A stretch of DNA of 64,000 bases, taken from CAYSCX01 sp964429575 (GTDB lineage: Bacteria; Desulfobacterota; Binatia; Binatales; Binataceae). Below are positions 25,721-36,065 of this stretch, piece after piece; positions within the stretch are counted from its first letter, which is position 1, and the number at the start of each line of letters is the position of its first letter. A model generated the notes under the pieces. It saw nothing but the letters and a program-made list of their open reading frames with translations, was not told where the DNA came from and did not search any database. The translations under genes were made by a program, and so were the position numbers. The stretch lies in assembly GCA_964429575.1 (NCBI GenBank), contig CAYSCX010000013.1, positions 9,860-73,859 of the forward strand, written 5' to 3'.

Positions 25721-26755
25721 ATGATCATCGCGCCACCAACATTCCAGCGGCTCCAAATCGTTGCGGTGGTGCTGGGTGTGACGCTCGCATCTGGCCCGGT
25801 TCTCGCGCAATCTTCGCGGCTAAGCGAGACGACGATTCCGCCGTCGGGCGCCGCAACCATCCTGCGCGATCCACCGCGCGCCGCGCCGGCCGCATCATCA
25901 CCGCCGATCGCGCGTCCGCCTGTCACAACCGTCACGGCGCCGACCGTGCCGGCAACGACCGTCGCGACAGCTCCTGCCGCGGCGGCGCAACTGCGCCCGC
26001 CGATTCAAAAGACGAATTACTTTCCCTACTTGGTGAAGCCGGGCGACTCCTTGAGCGGGCTCGCTATCAGGTTTGACATCCCGCACGATGAACTCGCGAA
26101 GGTTAACCGACTGCCCCCCGACGCACAGCTCATCGAGGGCACGACGCTCCGCATCCCCAATCCCTTTGCCGCGCAGGTGAAGTCGCTCACCGCGCAAGTG
26201 CAGCAGTTGAGTGCCGCGGTTTCGGGCGCCGAGAACCAGGCGCGCGAGGCGGAAAGCCGGCTCCGCACGTCACGTGTGGAGTCGCAGCACGCGTTGTTGG
26301 AGGTGCAGGCGCTGCGCCAAGGCGCGGAAACGCTGCCTTGGTGGCGCGCCGCGGCGCTCGGCTTGGGTGCGGTGGCGATCCTGATGTTCGGTGTGATGGC
26401 GGTGACCCTCTTCGAGTGGTGGCGGATGCGCCGGCGCTTCGTCGTGCTCGCCGAGATGGCGGAGACGCTTGGGCGGCTCGATCAGAAGTACAAGGCGATG
26501 CTCGCGAAGGCCGAGCTTCGCCTGCAGCAACTATACGGTCGGCGGCGTCAGGGGATGACCGAGGGGCAGCCGCGCCCGAAGTTGCAAGAGGAAGTCGAGA
26601 TCGAGCGCCTCAATGTGGAACTGAAGGAAGTCCTCGCGCATCACCTCGAGCGCCTCGGTCCGCGCTCCGAGCGCAAACGCGGGCGCGGTCGCATCCGCGA
26701 TATCGTCGGCGACGTCGAATCGCCGGTCGATGCGCGCACCACCGCGCGCCGCTAA
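25721..26755 (+). CDS. LysM-domain bitopic membrane protein with coiled coil
   Basis: 344 aa from ATG 25721. It has a signal-like segment at residues 8-29 (LQIVAVVLGVTLASGPVLAQ) and a Pro/Ala/Thr-rich linker (35-95). One LysM domain (about 101-147: PYLVKPGDSLSGLAIRFDIP to TTLRIPNP) is followed by a coiled coil (152-202) and a transmembrane helix (about 209-232: AAALGLGAVAILMFGVMAVT). A charged cytoplasmic-looking tail rich in Arg and Glu ends the protein. LysM should bind peptidoglycan while the tail faces the cytosol, a trans-envelope layout. It follows the ROK kinase by 77 bp. I do not recognise the family; FimV/DivIVA-like scaffolding is a guess. Confidence 0.75.
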   Translation: MIIAPPTFQRLQIVAVVLGVTLASGPVLAQSSRLSETTIPPSGAATILRDPPRAAPAASSPPIARPPVTTVTAPTVPATTVATAPAAAAQLRPPIQKTNYFPYLVKPGDSLSGLAIRFDIPHDELAKVNRLPPDAQLIEGTTLRIPNPFAAQVKSLTAQVQQLSAAVSGAENQAREAESRLRTSRVESQHALLEVQALRQGAETLPWWRAAALGLGAVAILMFGVMAVTLFEWWRMRRRFVVLAEMAETLGRLDQKYKAMLAKAELRLQQLYGRRRQGMTEGQPRPKLQEEVEIERLNVELKEVLAHHLERLGPRSERKRGRGRIRDIVGDVESPVDARTTARR

Positions 26756-26860
26756 TCGACGTCCAATCACCCGACTTCACCAATTCGCCTGCGCCGCGAT
26801 ATGCTCGGCTTCGCGCTGCGGATTGATTGATGCCAGTCAGTGCTCTGGGAGGAATCGCGC

Positions 26861-27682
26861 ATGGCATATGAGAACATTCTGGTTGATGTGAAGGATGGCG
26901 TCGCGAAGATCACGCTCAACCGCCCCGAGAAACTCAATGCGTTCAACCTCGGTATGGGCGCGGAGTTAACTGCGTCGTTTGCTGAGTTCAATGACAATGA
27001 CGACGTGCGCGTCATCGTCGTCACCGGCGCGGGACGCGCCTTTTGCGCAGGCGCAGATCTGTCCACCGGCGGCAAGACCTTCGATCGCACCGAGCGGCCC
27101 CGCCCGGAGCCGCCGCGCAATTTCGTGCGTCCTTGGAACATCAAGAAGCCGATCATCGCCGCTATCAACGGTCCGGCGGTGGGCGTCGGCATCACGCTGC
27201 CGATGCAATGGGACATTCGGGTCGCAGCCGAGAGCGCGCGCATCGGGTTTGTGTTCGTGCGGCGCGGCGTGGTTCCGGAGGCGCTCAGCACCTGGACGAT
27301 GCCGCGAATGATTGGTCTCGCGCGAGCGAATGAATTGTTGCTGACGGGGAGAATTATCAGCGCGCGAGAGGCGCTTGAGTTCGGTATCGTGAGCCACGTG
27401 TGGCCCGACAACGAATTCATGGCCAAAACAATGGAAATGGCGCGCGACATAGCCGAAAACACCGCGCCTGTATCGGTCGCAATCACCAAACGGCTCATCT
27501 ACGGACTGCTTGCGGAGCCAGAGGCCGAGAAGGCGAGTCAGGTGGACAGCCGCGCGTTCGTGTGGGCGGGCAAACAGCCCGATGCGTACGAGGGCGTCAC
27601 CTCGTTTCTCGAAAAGCGCAAGCCCAATTGGAAAATGAAGCCGTCGAAGGACTTCCCCGACTTCCTGCCGCCGGTGAAGTGA
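26861..27682 (+). CDS. Enoyl-CoA hydratase/isomerase (crotonase) family protein
   Basis: 273 aa from ATG 26861, preceded by GGGAGGA at a good distance. Crotonase motifs: ITLNRPEKLNAFNLGM at the N-terminus, GAGRAFCAGADLSTGG forming the first oxyanion loop, and the second loop in INGPAVGVGITLPMQWDIRV. The Glu usually found at the first catalytic position of hydratases (NExxxG type) is not clear, and RRGVVPEALSTWTMPRMIGL has an EALSTW in place of PExG..W. It may therefore be an isomerase or hydrolase type. The gene is convergent with the GPH transporter 16 bp away. Confidence 0.85.
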   Translation: MAYENILVDVKDGVAKITLNRPEKLNAFNLGMGAELTASFAEFNDNDDVRVIVVTGAGRAFCAGADLSTGGKTFDRTERPRPEPPRNFVRPWNIKKPIIAAINGPAVGVGITLPMQWDIRVAAESARIGFVFVRRGVVPEALSTWTMPRMIGLARANELLLTGRIISAREALEFGIVSHVWPDNEFMAKTMEMARDIAENTAPVSVAITKRLIYGLLAEPEAEKASQVDSRAFVWAGKQPDAYEGVTSFLEKRKPNWKMKPSKDFPDFLPPVK

Positions 27683-27698
27683 AGTGGCGCGGACGCGC

Positions 27699-29060
27699 TT
27701 ACGATGCCGCGGTGCCGGCCGCCGTCGCGGCGCGCACCGCAATGCGATCTCGCATCTGGCGGTGGCTCTCGCGCGTGATCGGGTAGCGCGTGAAAACTAT
27801 CGCGCTCGTCAGGTAGATTGCAGCCGGCGCTATCGAAAAAAGCCGGCGCAGATTCTCAGTTGCGTCGGGCGAGAGATCGGCGGCGCCCGGCACATAGCCG
27901 ACCATGGTCATCAGCGGGCCGACCAATAGCAGAATTACCGCGACTGCAATCTTTAGTGACATCGACGTGATGCCCGCGTACGCGCCCTCCTGGCGCCGTC
28001 CCGTGCGCTCTTCGTCCCACTCGATCACGTCCGCCGCCGCCGACATCTGCGTAACCCAGATTCCGATGGTGGCGAAGCCGCTCAAAAACATTAACGCGAA
28101 GAAAAGGTAGGTGTTGCCGGGGCTCAGCGCCATGAACAGCAGCGAGGTGAGCGCGTTGGCCAATATCGCGGCCACGAACGCGGGTTTCTTTTCGATGCTC
28201 ATCGTAATGCGGAACCAGAACGGATATGAAACGACTCCGCCGGCGAAATATGCGATCAGCCAACGCGCCGCCGCATTGCCGTCGTGCACCCAGTACTTCG
28301 CGAGAAAACGCAGCAGCACCGTCGGCACCTGGATCGCCATGACCGCCAGCGTGGTCGAGATCAGCAAGATGACGAACGGACGGTTGCGCATCGCCGACTT
28401 GATGGATTCGGTCAGGGAATAGCGCTCTCGCGTCGCGAACTCGGGACGTTCGCGCACTCCCGAGTAAACGCCCAGCGCTCCGCCCGCGACCACGACTGCG
28501 CAAATCGCGCCTGCGACGCGGAAGTCGGTGCCGCGCGCGAAAAAGTACGCGGTCGCGAACGGCAGCAGCGCGCCCGATATGTCGCCGACGGTTGCGCACA
28601 ATTGCCGATAGGTCGCCAGGCGCGTGCGCTCGTCGTAGTCGAGCGTGATCTCGGGCATCAATGCACTGTACGCGGTCTCGTATAGTTTTCGCGCGGAGAG
28701 CTGGAGAAAGTAGAAAACCAGGAACCACGCGAACAGGCCGGTCTTGAGATCGGGTGGCGAGAGCAGCAGGAAATAGCAGAGCGCCATCGGAATCGCCGCC
28801 AGGAAAAACGGACGTCTCCGCCCGGACCGGAACCGCGCGCGGTCCGACCGATTGCCGACCCACGGGTCGGTCAACGCGTCGAACATCAGCGCGATGAAGA
28901 ACGCAAGACCTGCCAGGGTTGGAGACAGTCCCTTCTGGTCGCTATAGAAGAAGAGCAGATGCAGCCCGGCCAGCGTGACGCAAAGATTGAGACCGGTCTG
29001 GCCTTGCGCATAGACGAGTAGGCTCTTAAGCCCTATCTTCTCACTTGTGTCTGTCGCCAC
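27699..29060 (-). CDS. GPH-family (glycoside-pentoside-hexuronide:cation) MFS transporter
   Basis: 453 aa, twelve hydrophobic segments, a standard GPH size. Family motifs: FFIALMFDALTDPWVGNRSD, followed by RFRSGRRRPFFLAAIPM, the helix-4 region KLYETAYSALMPEITLDYDERT and the later AAADVIEWDEERTGRRQEGA. The D..TDP..G motif after the second helix is the cation-binding signature of melibiose-permease relatives. Substrate unknown. A second, longer GPH protein is encoded at 58460. Its promoter must lie in the 75 bp to the divergent membrane protein at 29135. Confidence 0.85.
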   Translation of the reverse strand: MATDTSEKIGLKSLLVYAQGQTGLNLCVTLAGLHLLFFYSDQKGLSPTLAGLAFFIALMFDALTDPWVGNRSDRARFRSGRRRPFFLAAIPMALCYFLLLSPPDLKTGLFAWFLVFYFLQLSARKLYETAYSALMPEITLDYDERTRLATYRQLCATVGDISGALLPFATAYFFARGTDFRVAGAICAVVVAGGALGVYSGVRERPEFATRERYSLTESIKSAMRNRPFVILLISTTLAVMAIQVPTVLLRFLAKYWVHDGNAAARWLIAYFAGGVVSYPFWFRITMSIEKKPAFVAAILANALTSLLFMALSPGNTYLFFALMFLSGFATIGIWVTQMSAAADVIEWDEERTGRRQEGAYAGITSMSLKIAVAVILLLVGPLMTMVGYVPGAADLSPDATENLRRLFSIAPAAIYLTSAIVFTRYPITRESHRQMRDRIAVRAATAAGTAAS

Positions 29061-29134
29061 GCGCGGCAGAGAGTAGCCGAGACCCGAAGGGAATCAAAGG
29101 AAGACCGTTGAACGCGCCCGTACCAGCGCTTGCC

Positions 29135-29803
29135 ATGCGTCGTTCCTGCGTCGGAATTGTTGGCAGCGCGCTCGTGATTCTTCCCGTTGCGTTGTTGCTA
29201 GTCGCCGCCGTCGCCGGTCGCGCGTTGAGCGCGGGATACGACCTCGATGCTGACCTGGGCGGCGACGACGATATGCCCGCCGGCGTCAGGGCCGCCATCG
29301 AAATCACCTACCGCCGCGCGGGCGACTCGCTCGAGTTCGCATCGGTGACCAAGTATTTCGGCGCCGAGATCTTGAGCAACCAGCGGCGCGGTACCGGCCA
29401 CACCACCACCACCGTCAGGTTCGACGGCGGCATACCGGTCTGGGAACTCCGCGCCGACAAGGGCTTTGGCAGCGGCATCACGAGCATGATCGGTCTCACC
29501 AATCATCGGATCGATCGTCTGCGCTACGGCCAACTCCCGAGCGGCTTCGCACAAATCACCCCCGATTCGGGTCCGCCCGAACCGCTCGAGCGCGGCGGCT
29601 TCTACATCTTTGAGGTCAACCGGGAGTTGGGATCCACGAGCTATCAAGCCGTCAAGGTGCGACTCGATGGCACGCTCGAGGGCTACAATGCACAACCGCG
29701 CGCCGGCAGCAGCTTTGAGCTTTGCTGCGATCTCTCGCCGGACTTCCCGGCGGCGGTATCCTCGCACCGGTCTGCCGACGACAGCTCTCTGACGGGTCCC
29801 TGA
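29135..29803 (+). CDS. Signal-anchored protein of unknown function
   Basis: 222 aa from ATG 29135; a TTG at 29108 would add nine residues. A strong hydrophobic segment (CVGIVGSALVILPVALLLVA, residues about 5-28) is followed by an acidic stretch (DADLGGDDDMPAGV) and a mixed alpha/beta body that looks secreted: YRRAGDSLEFASVTKYFGAE, GGIPVWELRADKGFG, and a Pro/Gly-rich C-terminal part with a CC pair (FELCCDLSPDFP). No family recognised. It is divergent from the GPH transporter and convergent with the GNAT gene. Codon choice is like the neighbours, so it is probably a real gene. Confidence 0.6.
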   Translation: MRRSCVGIVGSALVILPVALLLVAAVAGRALSAGYDLDADLGGDDDMPAGVRAAIEITYRRAGDSLEFASVTKYFGAEILSNQRRGTGHTTTTVRFDGGIPVWELRADKGFGSGITSMIGLTNHRIDRLRYGQLPSGFAQITPDSGPPEPLERGGFYIFEVNRELGSTSYQAVKVRLDGTLEGYNAQPRAGSSFELCCDLSPDFPAAVSSHRSADDSSLTGP

Positions 29804-29896
29804 CCCGCCAGTTCGCCGCTTCGCGGCAACTCACGGTAAACTCGGCGAAAGGATCGAAGCCCACGCCCGGTTCCGCACGCACGCCCGGCTGCTATC

Positions 29897-30403
29897 CTAC
29901 CGGTACTTCTCCAGCGCGGCCCCTGACAGTTCCCAAGTAGGCTCGCCGAACTCCGCGGTGACCTTGCCGGTGTTGCGAAAACCGAGACTCGCGTAGAGCG
30001 CGGCGGCGCCGGTGTTCGCTCGAAAACATGTCAACTGAATCGCCCGGCAATTCGGGAAGCGCGCGAGCATCATCCGAATCGTTACGAGCATCGCGGCGCG
30101 CCCGTAGCCTTTCCCCTGCCCGGCAGCATCGATGAGAATGTCATCGACCCAGTAATTGTTGGCGCTCTTCGGATCGCCGAAGAAGGCAACGTAGCCGACC
30201 ACGCGGTCGCCGTCGGATATTACGAACGGCGCGTATTCGTACTCGTCGCCGTAACGTTTGACGTAGCAGCCTGCCAGAGACAGCAGCGGCGGCGCAACAA
30301 ACGTCTCCTGCTCCGGGCGTGTGCGAAGCTGGATCATCGGTTTCCAGTTCGACCGATCGACCGGCTTGAGCGTCACCTTCACGTCGTGCTTTACCGTCGC
30401 CAT
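29897..30403 (-). CDS. GNAT-family N-acetyltransferase
   Basis: 168 aa from ATG 30403, which follows the VWA gene's stop by 7 bp. GNAT features: the acceptor region (VTLKPVDRSNWKPMIQL), strand YAPFVISDGDRVVGYVAFFG, and the acetyl-CoA loop ILIDAAGQGKGYGRAAM with the Q-x-x-G-x-G/A pattern, ending CFRANTGAAALYASLGFRNT. The overall layout matches spermidine/amino acid acetyltransferases of the BltD type. Substrate unknown. Likely co-transcribed with the upstream VWA gene. Confidence 0.85.
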   Translation of the reverse strand: MATVKHDVKVTLKPVDRSNWKPMIQLRTRPEQETFVAPPLLSLAGCYVKRYGDEYEYAPFVISDGDRVVGYVAFFGDPKSANNYWVDDILIDAAGQGKGYGRAAMLVTIRMMLARFPNCRAIQLTCFRANTGAAALYASLGFRNTGKVTAEFGEPTWELSGAALEKYR

Positions 30404-30410
30404 CACGCAC

Positions 30411-31994
30411 CTACACGCTCAGGAAAATCTCTCTCGCACCTTCATCGGTCAGCCTCTTCAGCGAAGTGACCCGGTCGCTCAGCTTCGCGAGCGTGGATAG
30501 CTCGCTCGAGCCGACGTCGATCAGCACGCCGAAAATCGCGAACTCCAGCTCGTCCTTCGCTTCTTCCAGCTTTCGAAGCCACTCATCGCTGACTTGGCAC
30601 TCGCCGTCGGTGATGACCACGATGTCGCCGCGCTTCAGTTTCTTTTCGTTCAAAAGATCCACCGCCGCGTCGATGGGCGCTTCAAATTCGGTGCCGCCGC
30701 CTGGAAAATACTCCGCCATCTCCAGGACTTTGGAGAGTTCCGGCTGATAACGGCGCTCGCGGTTGAGGTCGAGCACCTTGAGCGTTCCTTCGCCCGACGA
30801 AAACATCACGGCGCGGAACAGTCTTCGTTGCCGCCGCGCGATGTCCATCAATGTCAGCGCGACTGCCTTCGACCACAGCTCCTTCTCGCCCTGCATCGAC
30901 GAGCTTACGTCAATGCAGACGACCATCGGCCCCTTTCCCTTTTGCTCGTCCTCGCGAAGCCGGTACTGCAGCAGCGAACCCTCCAACAGCCGCCGCCCGA
31001 AGTCGTGTCGCAGCGCCGGATGATGCATCGAGACCAACTCCGCAGGTATCAGCCGCCCGATTTCGGAGCCACGTTCGACGTCGTACGCTTCCGCGACGCC
31101 ACGATCGAGCGTCCGCCGCCGCAGCGCACGCGCATCGTGCTTGAATCTGCCAACCAGCCGCGCAAGTTCGCCGAGCTTGCGGTTGCGCGCGAGCCTCTTC
31201 CCCAATTCCAATCGCTCGCCAGCGGGCAAACGTCCGCCTTGGCCAAATTCGCGGCTGAAGTCGTGGCTGTCTTGCGCGACGCGATCGATCTCAGAGGCCA
31301 TCTCGATGCTCTTGAGCTGCATGCGTTTCAGCTCTGAGAGGTCCGCGTTGCGGATTTCCGTCTCGACGCGCCGAGACTTCTGATTCAGCCGCGCTTCTGA
31401 CACATCGGCAGCGCGCTTCGCTGCGTCGGCGAGTTCATCGACCTTTCTTTTGAACTCCTCGTCGCCTTCCCCACGTTGCTCTTCCTTCAGCTCTTCCGCA
31501 TTCTTGAGCGCGGCGGCGCGGGTCGCGAGATCGTCTTCCTGGTGCGCAAGGTCCCACAGATCGAGCAGCTCGTTTCGGTTGAGTAGCTTCTCAGCGCGAA
31601 TCATTTCGCGGATCTGCTCGGCCAGCACGATAGCCGCAATCGCCGCCTTGTCTTCCTCGAGCTGCGTACGCTGTTTCAGCGCTTCGAACGCTGGTGTGGG
31701 GATGAGCTGCTCCAGCACGACTCGGTTGAGCACCGTCGCGCGCCGTACGTCATCGGGTTTGAGCCAGACGATGTTCATTTTGAACAGTGCGAGGAACAGG
31801 TCCTGCAACAGCGCGTCGAAGTGCGGCGCGAGCGTCGAGCCCGACTCGATCAATTCGCCGATCGACGCCGACGAAGCGGTGACTTCGTTCCAGACCCGCC
31901 GGTCGTAGCTGTCCGCTTCGAGCCACGCCGCTCCTTTCGGAACGGCCGGCACGTACACTGCGCGTGGCTTGACGGTGCGGGTCTTGCGCGCCAT
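30411..31994 (-). CDS. VWA-domain protein, ViaA-like
   Basis: 527 aa. A long charged helical N-terminal half (residues about 100-300, dense in Glu/Lys/Arg) is followed by a von Willebrand A domain at about 350-520. The metal-ion-dependent adhesion site is complete: VVCIDVSSSMQGEKELWSKA gives DxSxS, GGGTEFEAPIDAAV gives the Thr, and VVITDGECQV gives the Asp. In E. coli, ViaA works with the MoxR ATPase RavA encoded just upstream of it; no MoxR-type ATPase is in this window. The gene is divergent from hrcA and followed by a GNAT. Confidence 0.82.
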   Translation of the reverse strand: MARKTRTVKPRAVYVPAVPKGAAWLEADSYDRRVWNEVTASSASIGELIESGSTLAPHFDALLQDLFLALFKMNIVWLKPDDVRRATVLNRVVLEQLIPTPAFEALKQRTQLEEDKAAIAAIVLAEQIREMIRAEKLLNRNELLDLWDLAHQEDDLATRAAALKNAEELKEEQRGEGDEEFKRKVDELADAAKRAADVSEARLNQKSRRVETEIRNADLSELKRMQLKSIEMASEIDRVAQDSHDFSREFGQGGRLPAGERLELGKRLARNRKLGELARLVGRFKHDARALRRRTLDRGVAEAYDVERGSEIGRLIPAELVSMHHPALRHDFGRRLLEGSLLQYRLREDEQKGKGPMVVCIDVSSSMQGEKELWSKAVALTLMDIARRQRRLFRAVMFSSGEGTLKVLDLNRERRYQPELSKVLEMAEYFPGGGTEFEAPIDAAVDLLNEKKLKRGDIVVITDGECQVSDEWLRKLEEAKDELEFAIFGVLIDVGSSELSTLAKLSDRVTSLKRLTDEGAREIFLSV

Positions 31995-32035
31995 GTGAGA
32001 TCGAGCTTAGCGGACGCTCGCGCGGGTCGCCATTG

Positions 32036-32075
32036 TCAAGCGGCGCGTATGGATGCCGCCTCAATTGCCGCTTGA
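32036..32075. promoter_or_regulatory. Perfect 9-bp inverted repeat in the VWA/hrcA intergenic region
   Basis: TCAAGCGGC (32036-32044) and GCCGCTTGA (32067-32075) flank a 22-bp spacer, 91 bp before hrcA and 42 bp before the VWA gene. It could be an operator or a hairpin. It is not the CIRCE sequence and its spacer is longer than CIRCE's 9 bp, so a role for HrcA is unproven. Confidence 0.3.
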
Positions 32076-32165
32076 ACGGGAGCTACGCGGGGGTAGAGAA
32101 TTGAATCAATCGGTCGCCCGGATGATCTCACCTCGCCAGGCGGCTGCGGCTGACGGGCCCCTTTG

Positions 32166-33215
32166 ATGAGCGGCGAAGGCGACAAATCGCAACTCCAAAA
32201 TCGGCGCCGCGCGCTTCTGCTCGCGACGGTGCAGGAATTCATCGCGACGGCGCAGCCGGTCGGTTCGCATCAGCTGGTCGCACACCACACTTTGGGCGTA
32301 CGCGCCGCGATGGTCCGCAACCTGATGTCGGAGCTCGAGCAGGCCGGCTACCTTGAACAGCCGCACACCTCTGCGGGACGCGTTCCGACGGAGAAAGCGT
32401 TTCGCTACTACGTGGACAGTCTGACGACCGCGCGGCGCATCGGATTCGAGGATCGCACGCAAATCGAGCTGCACTACTCCGAGCGCGCGCGCGACCCCGA
32501 GGAGATCATTCGCGATACGCCGCGGCTGCTCGCGCTACTTACCGGGCAGGCCGCGATGCTGATGACCCCGCGGCTGGGCGACGTGATGCTCGAGCGCGTC
32601 AACTTCGTGCGGCTCCGCGAGCGGACGGTGCTCGCGGTCTTCGTCGCGCAGGCGGGCAGCGCGCAGTCGCGCATCATTGAGACCGACGCCGATCACACCC
32701 AGGACGAGCTCGACCGGATGGCGCGCTACCTCAACGATTCGCTGCAGGGGCGCACGCTCGACGAGGCGAGAAGGTGGATCGAGCGGCAACTCAAGGAGGA
32801 GCGCGCGTCGTACGACCACTTCATGCACGCGGCCCTTACTCTCGGTGAAAGCGTCGCGGAGCATGCCGCGGGCCACGCGCAGATCTTCGTCGATGGAAGC
32901 GTCCGCGCCCTTGAGCAGCCCGAGTTTGAGGACCGCGAAAAGATGTGCGAGCTGTTGCGCGCGCTCGATGACAAGACCGCATTGCTCGAGCTGCTCGAGC
33001 GAAGCTTGCGCCACGCTGGCGTGACGGTCTCGATTGGTTCCGAGAATTACGACCCGCGTCTCGCCGGATTCAGCGTCGTCGCCGCGTCCTACGACCGCGG
33101 CTCGACTCCGCTTGGAAGCCTCGCCGTGGTCGGACCGGTGCGCATGGACTACGACCGCGTGATTCCGCTGATCCATTACACCGCGCGCACGCTTTCGCGT
33201 CTGCTGGACCACTGA
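32166..33215 (+). CDS. hrcA: Heat-shock transcriptional repressor HrcA
   Basis: 349 aa, the normal size. N-terminal winged helix: LQNRRRALLLATVQEFIATA, with QPVGSHQLVAHHTLGVRAAM and VRNLMSELEQAGYLEQPHTS then AGRVPTEKAFRYYVD. The GAF-like dimerisation body and the C-terminal region follow (IGSENYDPRLAGFSVVAASY, GSLAVVGPVRMDYDRVIPLI). HrcA represses grpE-dnaK-dnaJ and groESL by binding CIRCE elements and is itself folded by GroEL. It opens the hrcA-grpE-dnaK-dnaJ cluster on the plus strand, but I find no consensus CIRCE (TTAGCACTC-N9-GAGTGCTAA) in front of any of the four genes. Confidence 0.95.
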   Translation: MSGEGDKSQLQNRRRALLLATVQEFIATAQPVGSHQLVAHHTLGVRAAMVRNLMSELEQAGYLEQPHTSAGRVPTEKAFRYYVDSLTTARRIGFEDRTQIELHYSERARDPEEIIRDTPRLLALLTGQAAMLMTPRLGDVMLERVNFVRLRERTVLAVFVAQAGSAQSRIIETDADHTQDELDRMARYLNDSLQGRTLDEARRWIERQLKEERASYDHFMHAALTLGESVAEHAAGHAQIFVDGSVRALEQPEFEDREKMCELLRALDDKTALLELLERSLRHAGVTVSIGSENYDPRLAGFSVVAASYDRGSTPLGSLAVVGPVRMDYDRVIPLIHYTARTLSRLLDH

Positions 33216-33288
33216 AGGAGGCGACGGACGCCGCTGCGGTTCTCTGCCATCGGCGCCGCACCCGGCTGTCAAACGCTATTTCACGAAT

Positions 33289-33313
33289 CCACTGGCATAT
33301 CTTGAGATAGTGG
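33289..33313 (+). promoter_or_regulatory. Bulged inverted repeat upstream of grpE
   Basis: CCAC (33289-33292), TATCT (33298-33302) and AGATA-GTGG (33305-33313) can form an interrupted stem-loop with a two-base TG apex and a TGGCA bulge. It lies 32 bp before the grpE start, inside an AT-richer stretch (33270-33345) of the otherwise GC-rich region. It may be an operator or an mRNA structure; sequence is not CIRCE-like. Confidence 0.25.
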
Positions 33314-33344
33314 TTAGCTTGACCTCTGTGAGCTTGGTGTACTC

Positions 33345-33986
33345 ATGAGCCGAAAGCATCGAGACGCGGACGCGAGCTTCGACGGGCAACCAATCGGAGG
33401 GGAACCGCAGACAGCCGGCGCCCGCGAGACCGCGCCCGCGGAGGATCGAACCGGCGGTGGCGGCGCCCTGAGCGCGAAACTGGCGGAAACGGAAAAAGAA
33501 CTGGCGGAACTCAAGGACAAGTATCTTCGCGCGCTCGCCGAATCCGAGAATGTGCGCAAACGCATCCGCCATCAGAGCGAGGAAAACATTCGGCTTCAGA
33601 GCGAGGCGATGCTCCGCGATCTACTGCCGATCGTCGACAACCTCGAACGCGCCGTCGATGCCGCCCGTGACGGCGGCAACGGAAAGCCAATCGTCGAGGG
33701 CGTTGAGATGGTGCTCCACTCCATGCGCGAGTTCCTGCGTAGCCACGGCGTTACGCCGCTGACCGCAGTGGGCGAGCCGTTTGATCCCGCGCGCCATGAG
33801 GCTATCGACACGGTGCACAGCGATGTTCATCCGCCGAACACCGTCGTCGATGAGATGCATCGCGGCTACCAGATCGGTGAGCGAATTTTGAGACCCGCTC
33901 GCGTGACAGTCTCGCGCGCGCTACTTGGCCCTTCGGGGCAGCGAACCGACGGCGAAGATGGCGGCTCAGACGTTGATAATGACTGA
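33345..33986 (+). CDS. grpE: Nucleotide exchange factor GrpE
   Basis: 213 aa. After a variable Ala/Gly/Glu-rich N-terminus (residues 1-45), the long dimerising helix is clear: ELAELKDKYLRALAESENVR and KRIRHQSEENIRLQSEAMLR, followed by DLLPIVDNLERAVDAAR. The C-terminal beta domain has GVTPLTAVGEPFDPARHEAI and MHRGYQIGERILRPARVTVS. It releases ADP from DnaK. It lies 129 bp after hrcA and 38 bp before dnaK. Confidence 0.94.
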   Translation: MSRKHRDADASFDGQPIGGEPQTAGARETAPAEDRTGGGGALSAKLAETEKELAELKDKYLRALAESENVRKRIRHQSEENIRLQSEAMLRDLLPIVDNLERAVDAARDGGNGKPIVEGVEMVLHSMREFLRSHGVTPLTAVGEPFDPARHEAIDTVHSDVHPPNTVVDEMHRGYQIGERILRPARVTVSRALLGPSGQRTDGEDGGSDVDND

Positions 33987-34004
33987 TTTGTGCTTATCTA
34001 TAAT
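33973..34004 (+). promoter_or_regulatory. Candidate promoter immediately upstream of dnaK
   Basis: A perfect -10 sequence TATAAT (33999-34004) sits in an AT-rich island 20 bp before the dnaK start, at the end of grpE. The nearest -35-like sequence, TTGATA (33973-33978), is 20 bp away, wider than the ideal 17, so the -35 is weak. A dnaK-internal start would let DnaK be made in excess over GrpE. Confidence 0.35.
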
Positions 34005-34024
34005 TTCAGAGGATTGAGAGAGAA

Positions 34025-35953
<1,929 letters not shown>

Positions 35954-36008
35954 CGGCCCGCGCGGCGGGCAAAACGCGCGCAAGTAGCGGCGCGTGCATA
36001 ACAAACCA

Positions 36009-36041
36009 GACGGCGGATGCCACCAAATGGCATCCGCCGTC
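36009..36041 (+). terminator. Strong hairpin between dnaK and dnaJ (partial terminator or processing site)
   Basis: GACGGCGGATGCCA (36009-36022) and TGGCATCCGCCGTC (36028-36041) form a perfect 14-bp stem around CCAAA. No run of T follows (CGTCTTGGG), so it is not a classical terminator; it could stabilise the upstream dnaK 3' end or reduce read-through into dnaJ, which starts 24 bp later. A second small GC hairpin (35956-35970) directly follows the dnaK stop. Confidence 0.6.
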
Positions 36042-36065
36042 CGTCTTGGGTAGGATGGCTGCTTG

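Noticed and set aside
31995..32131. 8-bp inverted repeat GTGAGATC ... GATCTCAC at both ends of the VWA/hrcA gap
   Set aside because: An 8-bp pair in 170 bp is expected by chance in a fair fraction of such gaps, and one arm touches the VWA start codon region. No other support.
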